A DNA stretch of 59,929 nt, from assembly GCA_030066685.1 (NCBI GenBank), contig JASJBF010000021.1:1-59929 (forward strand), read 5' to 3'. How positions within the stretch are numbered: position 1 is the first letter of the stretch; every line of letters begins with the position of its first letter. Below are positions 49,758-58,479 of the stretch, piece after piece. The notes under the pieces were generated by a model. The model was not told where the DNA came from. It did not search any database and worked only from the letters and a program-made list of their open reading frames with translations. This stretch comes from Kiloniellales bacterium. Lineage in GTDB: Bacteria > Pseudomonadota > Alphaproteobacteria > Kiloniellales > JAKSBE01. The translations under genes were made by a program, and so were the position numbers.

Positions 49758-50605
49758 TTCATTTCTTAGATCGCTCTGTGGTGAATTTTCGATTTGTAAA
49801 CTCTTTTGTAGATCATTCAACTCGGCTAACTCGTCGTTGAGATCAAACCGCGAAGAACATTCCACATGTAAGTATTGAAATCAGTAAACAAAGATACCGC
49901 GCTTGCGCTGCAGACCTTGGTGATAAGCCTCAGCGTCCGCGGTCCGGTCAGGGTCATCCTCGGGCTTCGCGAGCCTCGGCAGGCCACGACGGCTTTCGGG
50001 TGGAGATCGGACCTTGAGGCCAGGAAAGCGGACATTTCTTCGGGAAACTCCGTTTTTGGGGGAGGAGCGGACATCGGAAGTCTCTGGATGTCAGGACTGG
50101 GTGTAGCCAAGATGAGACCTGCCCGATTTGACAGCGCTTGTCCGGAACGAGATGGAGTTGCGGTCCCCTGACTGCGTTCATAGAATGGACGTGTTACCCG
50201 AGCTAGATCGAGCCAGATGGACTGGAACAGATCCCAGGAGGATTATTGCGTGACGCGGTTCCCGCGGGGTTTAGTGTGAGTTCTACGTTGCATTAGAGGC
50301 CCGAAGAGCGCCTTAGCGCTCGGCATTGTTCAACGAAATTATCTATAGTGTTACGGATATGCAGAGGTCCGCTATAACCCTATCCGCACATCTCCGGGGA
50401 CAATCCTATTACTGGCAGAGCTCTATGCCTTTGGCAGGTGTGTTGCGTAAGAAAATTCGGCGCTGTATGTGACAAAGCTCACAGATTCCCATTACGGTCT
50501 GTTTAGACTCTTCTCGTGACAAATGTTATCCTATGCAATTGAAAATGCGACGTCCTTGATTGAACCATTCCAAGGTCGAATGGGATAAAGTTGGGGGAGC
50601 ATTCT
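49758..50605. other. Gene-free region upstream of the subtilase gene
   Basis: 848 bp with no recognisable gene. Around 50020-50085 there are two GCGGACAT units about 41 bp apart, a motif I have seen in decayed alphaproteobacterial repeats. The last 250 bp are AT-richer and should hold the promoter of the protease gene. Confidence 0.4.
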
Positions 50606-52927
50606 ATGACGGAACGGGCAAGACCGCGGGTGATCATCCGCTTGTACGAAGATCCTTCGCAGGAGGGGTTCAGCGACAGCATCAACTATCTCGAAGAGCG
50701 CGATCCAACGGCGCTGCGCCGTATTAGAGCTGCAATCGGGGAGTTTCGCCTTCTGCCGGTCTTCTCAGACGAGGTGCGTGAACGTCTGCCCGAACTCCAG
50801 AAGCGGGCGAGCGAGCTCGATCCGACCTACGAGACCGAACCGCTGAGCACCTTTTTTTATGTCGAGGCCGAGCAGGCAAACGATCTGGAGATCGTACGCA
50901 AGGTCTTCAACACCTCCTCGGTCGTTCGGAGCGCCGATATCGAGATCCCTGGCCCCGACCCGGTCGTCAATGCCGCAGATGACCCGCGCTCGCCGCAGCA
51001 GACTTATCTCGACCTCGCACCCGGCGGCATCGACGCCCGCTACGCTTGGACCTTCACCGGCGGCGACGGCGCGGGCCAGACGGTCGTCGATATAGAGCAG
51101 GGGTGGACCCTGGATCACGAGGATCTGGTGGCCCATGGCGCGACGCAGCTCAACGGTACCATAGTTAACAGCTCGCGCCGGCACGGCACCTCGGTTCTCG
51201 GTGAGCTCTGCGCGGTTGACAACACGCTCGGCTGTGTCGGTATTGCGCCAAATGTGGCCAAGGTTTTCGTCGCGTCCCGCAATCCGAGCCTTGCAAACTC
51301 AATCGTCGACGTGCTCTCGAGCGTCGACTTCGGGGACGTGATACTGCTCGAGACCCAAGACGGCGTCGCTGGATCAGACCCGATTATGTACGGCCCGAGC
51401 GAGATCATAGATGCGGTCTGGGAATCGGTCAGGCTCGCCACTGCTCTCGGCGTGATTGTGGTCGCGGCCGGCGGCAATGGCACGAATAACGGCTCCACGC
51501 CCGCAGTCAATCTCGACACGCTTACCGACTCGATGGGGCAGCTCAAGCATTTCCGCGACCCGGGCAATCCTGAGTTCCGCGACTCTGGAGCGATCATCGT
51601 CGCGGCAGCAACCTCAGCAGCACCACATACAAGGCTCGACTATTCGACCTTCGGGCAGCGGATCGACTGTTACGGCTGGGGGCAGAACATCGAGACCTGC
51701 TCCTCCGACCCACTAGGCGCGACCGATCTCTACCGCAGCAATTTCGCCGGCACGTCTGGCGCCTCGCCTATGGTGGCGGGTGCGGCCCTCTGCGTGCAGG
51801 GCATCTACGAGGCGGCGACCGGCGGCCGGCTGAGCCCGCGCCAGATGCGCGAGATCCTGAGCAACCCCGCTAACAACACCTCTCCTGCCGCAAGCGAGGC
51901 CACCGCCATGGGGGTGATGCCGGATCTGCGGGGCATAATCGACAGCATGCTGGCCGTCGTGCCCGACATCTATATCCGCGATAACGTTGGCGATATCGGC
52001 GATCCGCATACAGGGGCAATCTCGTCCTCGCCCGACATCATCCTCCTGCCAACGACGGTCGCGAACCCGCAGGCGGCCTTCGGCGAGGGCAGCGGGACGG
52101 AGAATGACGCAAGCTTGGGCTTCGAGGCAACCGCGGGGCAGGACAACTTCCTCTACGCACGGGTTCGCAATCGGGGCGGCACGCCTGCGATTAACGTGAG
52201 CGCGGAGATCTTTTGGTCCCCGCCCTCGACCCTTGTCACGCCGGACCTCTGGACATCCGTTGGAACCGTCACTATCCCGAGCGTGCCCATTGGCGACATG
52301 CTAACTTGCTCCGACGCGCTGACATGGCCCGAGACCGAGATCCCCGCTCCGGGCCATTACTGCTTCGTTGGGCTTATTGGTACGGACGGCGACCCGGCGC
52401 CAGCGCCGGCCGATTTCCTTGACTTTAATAACTTCCGCAACTTTATCCGCAATAACAACAACGTCACCTGGCACAATTTCAATGTAGTGCCCCGCGATCC
52501 AGGCGACCCAGAGGCCGAGTTCGCGCTGCCCTGGCTGATGCCCGGTGCGCCGGAGGAACGGATCCAGTTCGCGCTCGAAATCACTCTGCGCCTGCCGAAA
52601 CGGGCTGAGGTGCTGCTTGAGATGCCGTTTGGCTTCCTGCGCGACTTCGATGCTCAGGTGAAGCTCGTCGACATCGACAAGGAGAATGACCGCGGCACCG
52701 CGCAGCTTCCGCCGATGGGGCGGCTGCTCTTCGGCCCGGCGCTGATGCCGGCCCGGGCGCGCTATCAGATGAGCTTCCGGGTGCGGCTTAACTCGAAGGA
52801 CGAGGATACGGTCTACCCGATCGATGTGCGCCAGCTCTTCGAGGGTAAGGAGGAGGTAGGGCGCCTCTCTTGGCGCTTCGACCCGCGCGCGAAGCAGCGG
52901 CGCAAAGAGATCCTTGCGCTCGACTGA
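50606..52927 (+). CDS. S8 (subtilisin-like) serine peptidase without signal peptide
   Basis: 773 residues from the ATG at 50606 (GGGGGAG 6 bp upstream). Residues 1-135 form an N-terminal domain, possibly propeptide-like. The S8 catalytic domain is about 136-455: Asp162 (VVDIEQGW), His193 (RRHGTSVLG), oxyanion Asn291 (AAGGNGTN) and Ser384 (AGTSGASPMVAG). A region about 510-640 resembles a CARDB/adhesion-like beta-sandwich (LYARVRNRGGTPAINVSAEIFW), and a further beta-rich C-terminal domain follows (640-760). There is no signal peptide or membrane helix, so it is either cytoplasmic or exported by an unusual route. It stands alone. Confidence 0.88.
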   Translation: MTERARPRVIIRLYEDPSQEGFSDSINYLEERDPTALRRIRAAIGEFRLLPVFSDEVRERLPELQKRASELDPTYETEPLSTFFYVEAEQANDLEIVRKVFNTSSVVRSADIEIPGPDPVVNAADDPRSPQQTYLDLAPGGIDARYAWTFTGGDGAGQTVVDIEQGWTLDHEDLVAHGATQLNGTIVNSSRRHGTSVLGELCAVDNTLGCVGIAPNVAKVFVASRNPSLANSIVDVLSSVDFGDVILLETQDGVAGSDPIMYGPSEIIDAVWESVRLATALGVIVVAAGGNGTNNGSTPAVNLDTLTDSMGQLKHFRDPGNPEFRDSGAIIVAAATSAAPHTRLDYSTFGQRIDCYGWGQNIETCSSDPLGATDLYRSNFAGTSGASPMVAGAALCVQGIYEAATGGRLSPRQMREILSNPANNTSPAASEATAMGVMPDLRGIIDSMLAVVPDIYIRDNVGDIGDPHTGAISSSPDIILLPTTVANPQAAFGEGSGTENDASLGFEATAGQDNFLYARVRNRGGTPAINVSAEIFWSPPSTLVTPDLWTSVGTVTIPSVPIGDMLTCSDALTWPETEIPAPGHYCFVGLIGTDGDPAPAPADFLDFNNFRNFIRNNNNVTWHNFNVVPRDPGDPEAEFALPWLMPGAPEERIQFALEITLRLPKRAEVLLEMPFGFLRDFDAQVKLVDIDKENDRGTAQLPPMGRLLFGPALMPARARYQMSFRVRLNSKDEDTVYPIDVRQLFEGKEEVGRLSWRFDPRAKQRRKEILALD

Positions 52928-53465
52928 CCCCAGCCAATTCAAGCGCTGGCCCAGCGGCCTTGAAGTGCCCGCATTATGTCGGAGAAGTCGACTGCTGCCA
53001 TATCGTCAGGCCGGCTCTAGAAGGACAACGGTCGTCCTGCTGGACGTAACGGGCGTCCATTTTTTTGATGGCGGCGCGACCGCATGAAACAGAGTTGCCA
53101 ATTCTGTTTCAGCAGGAAAGAGCCTTGGCGGAAGCGGGCAGGCTTGATCTCAGCTCCGTTCGGCATACGGTTGCTGCCGGGGCTGATTTCTGGATTCGGA
53201 TCTCAGAGCGGCCATAGTAGTGGCGCCAGCCTCAATTCAGCTTCAGGTCATTGTTCCCCGTTGCCCGCGGCGTCACTCAGGTCCGGAATTGGGTGCAGAG
53301 CGGTCGTCGTAGGCTCTTTGGTCTGATGCCGGGTTCAAACCGGACCTGATGCAGGCATGCGGCGGACGGCAAGGTGTAGCCATAACCGAGCCTCGCCATA
53401 CTTCGATGGTGATCGTAGCATTACTTGCTCGGCCCCCGTACACTCCTGGTCTAGAGGGAACCGCG
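52928..53465. other. Intergenic region containing repeat C
   Basis: 538 bp without a gene. Includes repeat C copy 2 (53270-53394) and, around 53020-53070, an AACGGTCGTCCTGCTGGACGT segment with a small dyad. The promoter of the ArsR-type regulator should lie in the last 70 bp. Confidence 0.4.
53270..53394. repeat. Imperfect repeat C, copy 2
   Basis: Core block from GTCCGGAA through GCAGAGCGGTCGTCGTAGGC, then TTGGTCTGAT, GGGTTCAAACCG and a GCAGGCATGCGGCGGA.GGCAA tail, shared with 55340-55468 (about 80% by eye). Confidence 0.75.
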
Positions 53466-54164
53466 ATGGTCAACACGAACCAGATTGCCGAGATTGGGCT
53501 GTTGGTCGGCGAGCCGGCACGTGCAGCAATTCTCACTGCGCTGATGGATGGTCAAGCTCTGACCGCGAGCGAGCTCGCGCGATGCGCAGGCATAACACCC
53601 CAGGCGGCAATCAGCCATTTGGCTCGTTTGTCGACCGCGAGACTCTTGAAGGTCGAGAAACAGGGGCGACACCGTTATCACCGGCTAGCGAACGCAGATA
53701 TCGCGAAAATGCTGGAAGGCATGATGCAGATTGCATCTGATCGTTCGCCGACACCGCGCAAGATCGTAGCGGGCCCACGCGACGCGGCGCTTCGCAAAGC
53801 CCGGACCTGCTATGACCATTTCACGGGGCAATTGGGCGTTTCCATCACTGCGGCTCTGGAGACGATGGGGGCAATCGAATTAGATGACGACGCCGGGCTG
53901 ATTACGAGCGAAGGGCTGAAGCTTATTGACCAACTGGGTATTGAATTGGATCCTCAGGGGGAACGGTCAAAACGACCGCTCTGCCGACCGTGCCTCGATT
54001 GGAGTGAGAGACGGCCTCATGTCGCCGGCAAACTCGGAAAGGCAATCAGCACCCATTTTTTCGACAGAAGACTCGTCCGTCGGATCAAAGATACGCGCGC
54101 GCTTAGTGTGACGCCCGCGGGCCGGGCCGCACTTCGCGAAGTTTTCAACATCCGCGATTTCTGA
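53466..54164 (+). CDS. ArsR-type winged-helix transcriptional regulator
   Basis: 232 residues from the ATG at 53466; the open frame extends upstream into the repeat and is not used. HTH region: EPARAAILTALMDGQALTASELARCAGITPQAAISHLARLSTARLLKVEKQGRHRYHRLA split over residues 16-75, a classic ArsR fold with beta-wing. No metal-binding CxC in alpha-3. The C-terminal 140 residues (CYDHFTGQLGVSITAALE, RPLCRPCLDWSERRPHVAGKLG) are a conserved extension found in a subgroup of uncharacterised ArsR-like regulators. Converges with the ABM/NIPSNAP genes, its likely targets. Confidence 0.85.
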   Translation: MVNTNQIAEIGLLVGEPARAAILTALMDGQALTASELARCAGITPQAAISHLARLSTARLLKVEKQGRHRYHRLANADIAKMLEGMMQIASDRSPTPRKIVAGPRDAALRKARTCYDHFTGQLGVSITAALETMGAIELDDDAGLITSEGLKLIDQLGIELDPQGERSKRPLCRPCLDWSERRPHVAGKLGKAISTHFFDRRLVRRIKDTRALSVTPAGRAALREVFNIRDF

Positions 54165-54200
54165 AGAGTCTGTCGGTGGCACCTCGAAGGGAGCGTCGGA

Positions 54201-54554
54201 CTATTGAAGCTCATCTTGTGCTGTTTTGCTATCGGACGGCGCCTCTGCGCGATCGCTCTTGGTGTAGTCTCGCGTGACTGTCGCCATGCGAAGGCGATAC
54301 TCGGTGAAGTATCGCGCTCTACCCAGCTTTTGTGCTTTTCGGTGCTCCAGGCTGTTTCGCCACAATGCAACCGCATCTTCGCTTTCGAAGAACGCTAGCG
54401 CGAGAATCTTGTCTTCGTCAGTGGCACTATTGAAGCGCTCGAAAGTCAGAAAGCCATTCACCTGCGTCACGAGTTCTCTCATGAGAGCGGCAGGGCTTTG
54501 GTAGAAGTCGCGATGCCGCTCATCAACTTTGTACTCGAAGATCATTGCTATCAT
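54201..54554 (-). CDS. Antibiotic-biosynthesis-monooxygenase (ABM) domain protein 1
   Basis: 117 residues. The ABM ferredoxin-like pattern is visible: MIAMIFEYKVDERHRDFYQ, VNGFLTFERFNSATDEDKILALAFFESEDAVALWRNSLEHRKAQ split over 30-75. This small dimeric fold includes heme-degrading and quinone-forming monooxygenases, but many members are uncharacterised. It is a paralogue of the adjacent gene at 54557 and is separated from it by 2 bp. Third gene of a likely operon with the NIPSNAP gene. Confidence 0.82.
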   Translation of the reverse strand: MIAMIFEYKVDERHRDFYQSPAALMRELVTQVNGFLTFERFNSATDEDKILALAFFESEDAVALWRNSLEHRKAQKLGRARYFTEYRLRMATVTRDYTKSDRAEAPSDSKTAQDELQ

Positions 54555-54556
54555 GA

Positions 54557-54913
54557 TCAGGTCTCGGACGTATCGTGTTGCGCCTTGCTATCGATTGGTG
54601 CCTGCTCACGATCGAACATCCCGTAGTCTCGAATAACGCCGGCAACCCTCAAACGGTAGTTGTCGAAGATGCCGCCGCGACCCGCTCGCTGCGCATTGCG
54701 ATGCTTCTCAAGTGACCTCCATGCCGCGACCGCCGTTTCGTCGCGAAAGAATGACAGTGAAAGAATCTTGCCCGATTGGGTTAGGCTTTCAAATCGTTCG
54801 ATCGATATGAAGCCGTCGATCTGATCGAGCAACGGCCTCAGGTCCGCGGCGATATCGAGATAGGCCTGTCGCTTTCCCTGTCTCGGCTTGACCTCAAAGA
54901 TAACCGCAATCAT
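54557..54913 (-). CDS. Antibiotic-biosynthesis-monooxygenase (ABM) domain protein 2
   Basis: 118 residues, about 40% identical by eye to the gene at 54201: MIAVIFEVKPRQGKRQAYLD, IDGFISIERFESLTQSGKILSL and AVAAWRSLEKHRNAQRAGRG. Start overlaps the stop of the NIPSNAP gene by 4 bp (ATGA). Two tandem ABM genes may form a heterodimer, as single-domain ABM proteins are normally dimers (inference). Confidence 0.82.
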   Translation of the reverse strand: MIAVIFEVKPRQGKRQAYLDIAADLRPLLDQIDGFISIERFESLTQSGKILSLSFFRDETAVAAWRSLEKHRNAQRAGRGGIFDNYRLRVAGVIRDYGMFDREQAPIDSKAQHDTSET

Positions 54914-55239
54914 GGCCTGATCAGTTCCGCATGGGGAAGAGACGCATTCCTCAGGAACATGCGGTCTTCACGCAAGATAAACTTTTCACGCCGTGCGAAT
55001 TCGTAGTTCTCACGTCCTAGCGGGTCTGCTGCCAAGCGCGCGCGGTAGGCTTCGTAGTCTGCGAGGCTGGCGATGTTGTAGACACCGTAGCCGATCGTGC
55101 TGGAACCCTCGTGCGGCGAGAAATAGCCGATCAGGTCAGCGCCGCTGCGAGGGATGGCCTGGCCCCAAGTTCTGGCGTACTGATCAAAATGGGCCCGCTT
55201 GTATGGATCCAGCTCGTATCGAATGAAGCAAGTGATCAT
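54910..55239 (-). CDS. NIPSNAP family protein
   Basis: 109 residues from the ATG at 55239 (GGAGG upstream). The NIPSNAP pattern: MITCFIRYELDPYKRAHFDQYARTW split into strand and helix, GADLIGYFSPHEGSS, YGVYNIASLADYEAYRARLAADP and FILREDRMFLR. This is a ferredoxin-like dimeric fold related to ABM. First gene of a three-gene unit with two ABM proteins; all three share the same fold family, suggesting a common small-molecule oxygenase or binding role. Confidence 0.85.
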   Translation of the reverse strand: MITCFIRYELDPYKRAHFDQYARTWGQAIPRSGADLIGYFSPHEGSSTIGYGVYNIASLADYEAYRARLAADPLGRENYEFARREKFILREDRMFLRNASLPHAELIRP

Positions 55240-55739
55240 GTTGTCCTCCTTTGCCGAACGCTTGAAGGATGACAGGGACAGACCCGGTAATGCTTCGGGC
55301 TGCACCGAAGTGTTGTGGAGGCCGCTCAGGATCATTAGTCCTGGCCAACCGGTGCCGTCACACACGTCCGGAAAAGCGGACAGAGCGGTCGTCGTAGGCT
55401 CATTGGTCTGATACTGGGTTCAAACCGAACCTGATTCAGGCATGCGACGGAAGGCAAAGTGTAACCAAAAGCGGGTTTGAGATGGGTTTGGTCGGCAACG
55501 GCATATCTAGCAACCTGGTGAACGCGGACGGCTAAGCGACGTTGGCTTCTCGACACAAGAGGGCTTCGGCCGGAACGTCAAGCCGCGTGGTCTGCATCCA
55601 AAAGATTGGACCATTAAACGGGGCAGGCCACGTGACGCTGTTGCAAACGCCCCACGCGGGTGCACCAGCGTCCAGCTATGGGCCGCAGCCAGTCAGGGAC
55701 TCAAGTCGTGTGCTTAAAGGTAGAAACCACCGGCATACA
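55240..55739. other. Intergenic region with repeat C copy 3
   Basis: 500 bp upstream of the NIPSNAP operon; holds its promoter, repeat C copy 3, and decayed sequence around 55540-55700 that precedes the IS3 remnant. No gene recognised. Confidence 0.45.
55340..55468. repeat. Imperfect repeat C, copy 3
   Basis: Shares its left block (GGTGCCGTCACACACGTCC) with 45318-45412 and its centre and right part (CAGAGCGGTCGTCGTAGGCT, then TTGGTCTGATAC, GGGTTCAAACCG, CAGGCATGCG) with 53270-53394. Confidence 0.75.
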
Positions 55740-55899
55740 ATGGCAGATCTTCTACACCCTCAAGGAAGCCCAGATCGTCATCGCGCGATGGCGCAAGCAC
55801 TACAACATGGTGCGGCCACACATCGCCCTCGGATACTGGCTACCAGCGTCCGACGCGACCATCCCAACGGCAGATCACAAACCTAGTCCCGTTCCATAA
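55740..55899 (+). pseudogene. IS3-family transposase C-terminal remnant 2
   Basis: Translation WQIFYTLKEAQIVIARWRKHYN followed by VRPHIALGYWLPAS matches the end of IS3-group OrfB integrases (EIFYTL.EAQ..I..WR..YN..RPHS.LGY.PP). Only the last 40-50 residues remain. It overlaps the stop of the hypothetical gene at 55875 on the other strand. Confidence 0.8.
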
Positions 55900-56768
55900 C
55901 CGACAAGCATTGTTTCCCCATATTTCCGACCGAACCAAACGTGCATTCCTTGAGGGATAGGTCCCGTCGGTATCGATATCGTGTAGACACCCGGCTTAAC
56001 AAAGGCCCTATTCTTAATAAGCTCCTCTCCGACCTTGCCCAATTTCTTGTACTCATCCATCAGCTTGATAACTTTTCCCACGTGTTTGAGACCTTCAATA
56101 TAAGCCTTCAAAGAGCCGTATAATGCCAAGTCCCAGTCCAGATCACCCCAAGACCAATTAGTTCTGAATTTACTAGCCGATTCAACACCATGTGCGAAGA
56201 TCAGGAGTGGTGCGTAGCTTCCTCCAAGTCCGCCACCGAGTTTCGCACCGTGTGATGAGAGGGTCGCCCATTCGACCTCCCCTGCCTCAGTAGCGCCGAG
56301 ACGATAGACCCTAGCATTCCAATTGTAATAACCGATCGCAACCAAATCTCCAGAATGGCCTTCGCCAATCCCAAGCCAAGAATTCCACGGTTTACGCTTG
56401 ACCCTCTCACGGATCTCCGGCTCGCCAATCTCCACCGATCCACGGTACGGAATTGCGACTTTTTCGCCTCCTTTAAAGCGACGGTTCTTATGGTCCACGG
56501 TCTCGGGAGAGTTGATAAAACCGTTGTGATAGTGCAAGTACCAGTTCACGATTTCGGGAACGATCTTCCCATTCTCCGACGCCCCTGGGAAGTTGAACTG
56601 GATGATGCGCTCCGCTGGGATACCGTATTTCTCCTGCAATGTGAGCCAGCTTTCCTTGCCCAACCCACTCACAATATGCCACGTGCTCACCTTCGACTCC
56701 GGCGGCCGATACGACTTCACGCCGTCCGGGTTGAGCGCGAGGTATTTAGGTGGTCGTTCAAGCGCCAT
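55875..56768 (-). CDS. Orphan hypothetical protein with LysM-like N-terminal motif
   Basis: 297 residues, AT-richer than the core genes. Near the N-terminus (29-55) the pattern WHIVSGLGKESWLTLQEKYGI, then ERIIQFN, looks like a LysM repeat; a glycine-rich segment SHGAKLGGGLGGS lies at about 192-204 and a helical EGLKHVGKVIKLMDEYKKLGK near 230-250. No signal peptide or membrane helix. It is flanked by two transposase remnants (IS3 and IS1380). Such LysM-start proteins often occur with secretion-system cargo, but no such system is visible here, so I give no function. Confidence 0.6.
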   Translation of the reverse strand: MALERPPKYLALNPDGVKSYRPPESKVSTWHIVSGLGKESWLTLQEKYGIPAERIIQFNFPGASENGKIVPEIVNWYLHYHNGFINSPETVDHKNRRFKGGEKVAIPYRGSVEIGEPEIRERVKRKPWNSWLGIGEGHSGDLVAIGYYNWNARVYRLGATEAGEVEWATLSSHGAKLGGGLGGSYAPLLIFAHGVESASKFRTNWSWGDLDWDLALYGSLKAYIEGLKHVGKVIKLMDEYKKLGKVGEELIKNRAFVKPGVYTISIPTGPIPQGMHVWFGRKYGETMLVGYGTGLGL

Positions 56769-57013
56769 GACCGTCGCCTCCAGTTCGATGGCATTCTTTT
56801 AATGAACCGGGATTTCCATGTGGAGGCCACCTAGCCCTTGAAGCATGGCTCGAAGCGCTTCAGTTCGCAACCCATCGTTGCCTCGTGGCTGGCTTGGGTC
56901 GTGGTGATCGAAAAGCTGCGAGGGGGCGGTGATTACAGCACGAAACTGGCTTTTCGCAAGCGATCCGGACACACCCATCCTGTCGGAGGTCCCGTTGAGC
57001 GATATCTCGTTGG

Positions 57014-57145
57014 TCATGCTGGAGCTAGTGTCGGTCTGAGCCCATCAATGCGGCCCAGGATGTCGGCGAACAACTCGCGTAGGGTTGCGACCTCTGCCAT
57101 CTGGAGAACGACATAGCGTCCGTGGCGGACGACCTTGGCGCCTAC
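57014..57145 (-). pseudogene. IS1380-family-type transposase C-terminal remnant
   Basis: Minus-strand reading from 57145 gives GAKVVRHGRYVVLQMAEVA and then LRELFADILGRIDGLRP before a stop at 57014. The KVVRH.RY...QMAEVA..R.LF..IL..I..LRP pattern is the end of IS1380-type transposases. Upstream catalytic parts are missing. The next 200 bp to the left probably contain the IS terminal region. Confidence 0.6.
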
Positions 57146-57302
57146 AGCCCGGCTCTTCGGGGTACAGCGATCCTATCGGCGACATCGTCGGGACGGCGAG
57201 GATGGACTACTATTTGCCTTTGACTGACGAATACTTTAATACGCAAGTCTTCAGCGCGACGTAGAGCGCCTGGATTTGCCGCGGGAGGCCGAAGACACAG
57301 CG

Positions 57303-58424
57303 ATGCGCATCGCCCTCTTCATCGCCCACTTCGACGCGGGCGGGGTCGCCGTGGTCGTGACCGACCTGGCCAACGCCCTGGCCGCGCGCGGCCACCAGGT
57401 CGAACTCCTGGCCCTGGACGGCAGTGGGCCGCTGAAGTCCCGGGCCGACGACTCGGTCCGCCTGGTCGACCTGGCCTGCGGTGCCGCGCGCTTTGCCCTG
57501 CCGCGTCTCATGACCTACCTGTCGACCGCCAAGCCGGACGTCGTCATCGGCGCCTCGACCCATATCAACACTCTGGTGATCCTCGCCGGCTTGTTGAGAG
57601 GCTTCCGGGGCCCGAGGATCATCGCGACCGAGCATTCCGCGCTCGGGCACCGGGCGACGACCTGGCGCGCCCGGCTCCTGTTCGCCCTGGTCCGGATGAC
57701 CTACCGCCTGCCCCACCGGGTCGTCTGCTGCTCGGAGGGCATCCGGCAGGAGCTGATCGAGGAGTACGGGCTGCCGCCGGAGCGGATCGTCACGATCCAC
57801 AACGCGGTCGTCGGCCCGCGGGCCCTGACCGCACTGGAAGCCGACTCCCAGGACCCCTGGCTGACCGCCTCGGACGATCCGCTGATCGTCACCGCGGGCC
57901 GCCTGCACCACCAGAAGGACCACAGGACCCTCCTGCTGGCCTTCGCCAGGCTCGCCGCCGAGCGCCCGGCCCGGCTGCTGATCCTCGGCGAAGGCGATGA
58001 GCGCCCGGGCCTCGAAGCCCTGATCCGGGACCTGGGCCTGGCCGAGCGCGTGCGGCTGGCCGGACAGGTCGACGACCCCTTGGCCCGGATGAAGGCGGCC
58101 GACCTCTTCGTGCTCTCCTCGCGCTTTGAAGGCCTACCCACGGTCCTGATCGAGGCCCTGCTCTGCGGTCTGCCGGTGGTCTCGACCGACTGCCGGCACG
58201 GGCCGCGCGAGATCCTCGAGGGCGGACGCTACGGAACCCTGGTGCCGGTCGGCGACCCGGAGGCCCTGGCCGCGGCCATGGTCCGGACCCTCGATGCGAA
58301 GAGAGATCCCGAGGCGCAGCGCCAGAGGGCGATGGCCTTCAGCGCCGATCCGGCGGCGGCGCGCTACGAGGCGCTCTTCGCCGATCGGCCGGAGCCGAAG
58401 GCTCTGCCTGCGGAGGTTTCCTGA
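57303..58424 (+). CDS. GT4-type glycosyltransferase
   Basis: 373 residues from the ATG at 57303 (GGGAGG 14 bp upstream; a TTG at 57276 is possible). GT-B fold with N-terminal glycine-rich GGVAVVVTDLANALAARGHQVELL, and a C-terminal nucleotide-sugar site: VTAGRLHHQKDHRTLL, EGDERPGLEALI, then SSRFEGLPTVLIEALLCGLPVVSTDC with the E-x7-E motif of GT4. Transfers a sugar from a nucleotide donor to a polysaccharide or lipid acceptor. Returns to high-GC core-like codon usage, marking the right end of the accessory region. Confidence 0.9.
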   Translation: MRIALFIAHFDAGGVAVVVTDLANALAARGHQVELLALDGSGPLKSRADDSVRLVDLACGAARFALPRLMTYLSTAKPDVVIGASTHINTLVILAGLLRGFRGPRIIATEHSALGHRATTWRARLLFALVRMTYRLPHRVVCCSEGIRQELIEEYGLPPERIVTIHNAVVGPRALTALEADSQDPWLTASDDPLIVTAGRLHHQKDHRTLLLAFARLAAERPARLLILGEGDERPGLEALIRDLGLAERVRLAGQVDDPLARMKAADLFVLSSRFEGLPTVLIEALLCGLPVVSTDCRHGPREILEGGRYGTLVPVGDPEALAAAMVRTLDAKRDPEAQRQRAMAFSADPAAARYEALFADRPEPKALPAEVS

Positions 58425-58479
58425 GAATGGGCCTGGCCTGGTGCCGCCGTGCCGAACGGGCAAGCGGCCCTTCGGCCGA

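Noticed and set aside
49755-50180. GCGGACAT-containing units considered as a CRISPR-like array
   Set aside because: Only two short units of unequal context, no regular spacing and no cas genes in the window.
56799-57017. A 72-codon minus-strand frame next to the LysM-like gene
   Set aside because: No Shine-Dalgarno, and its start overlaps the stop of an IS1380-type transposase remnant, so it probably reads IS terminal sequence.
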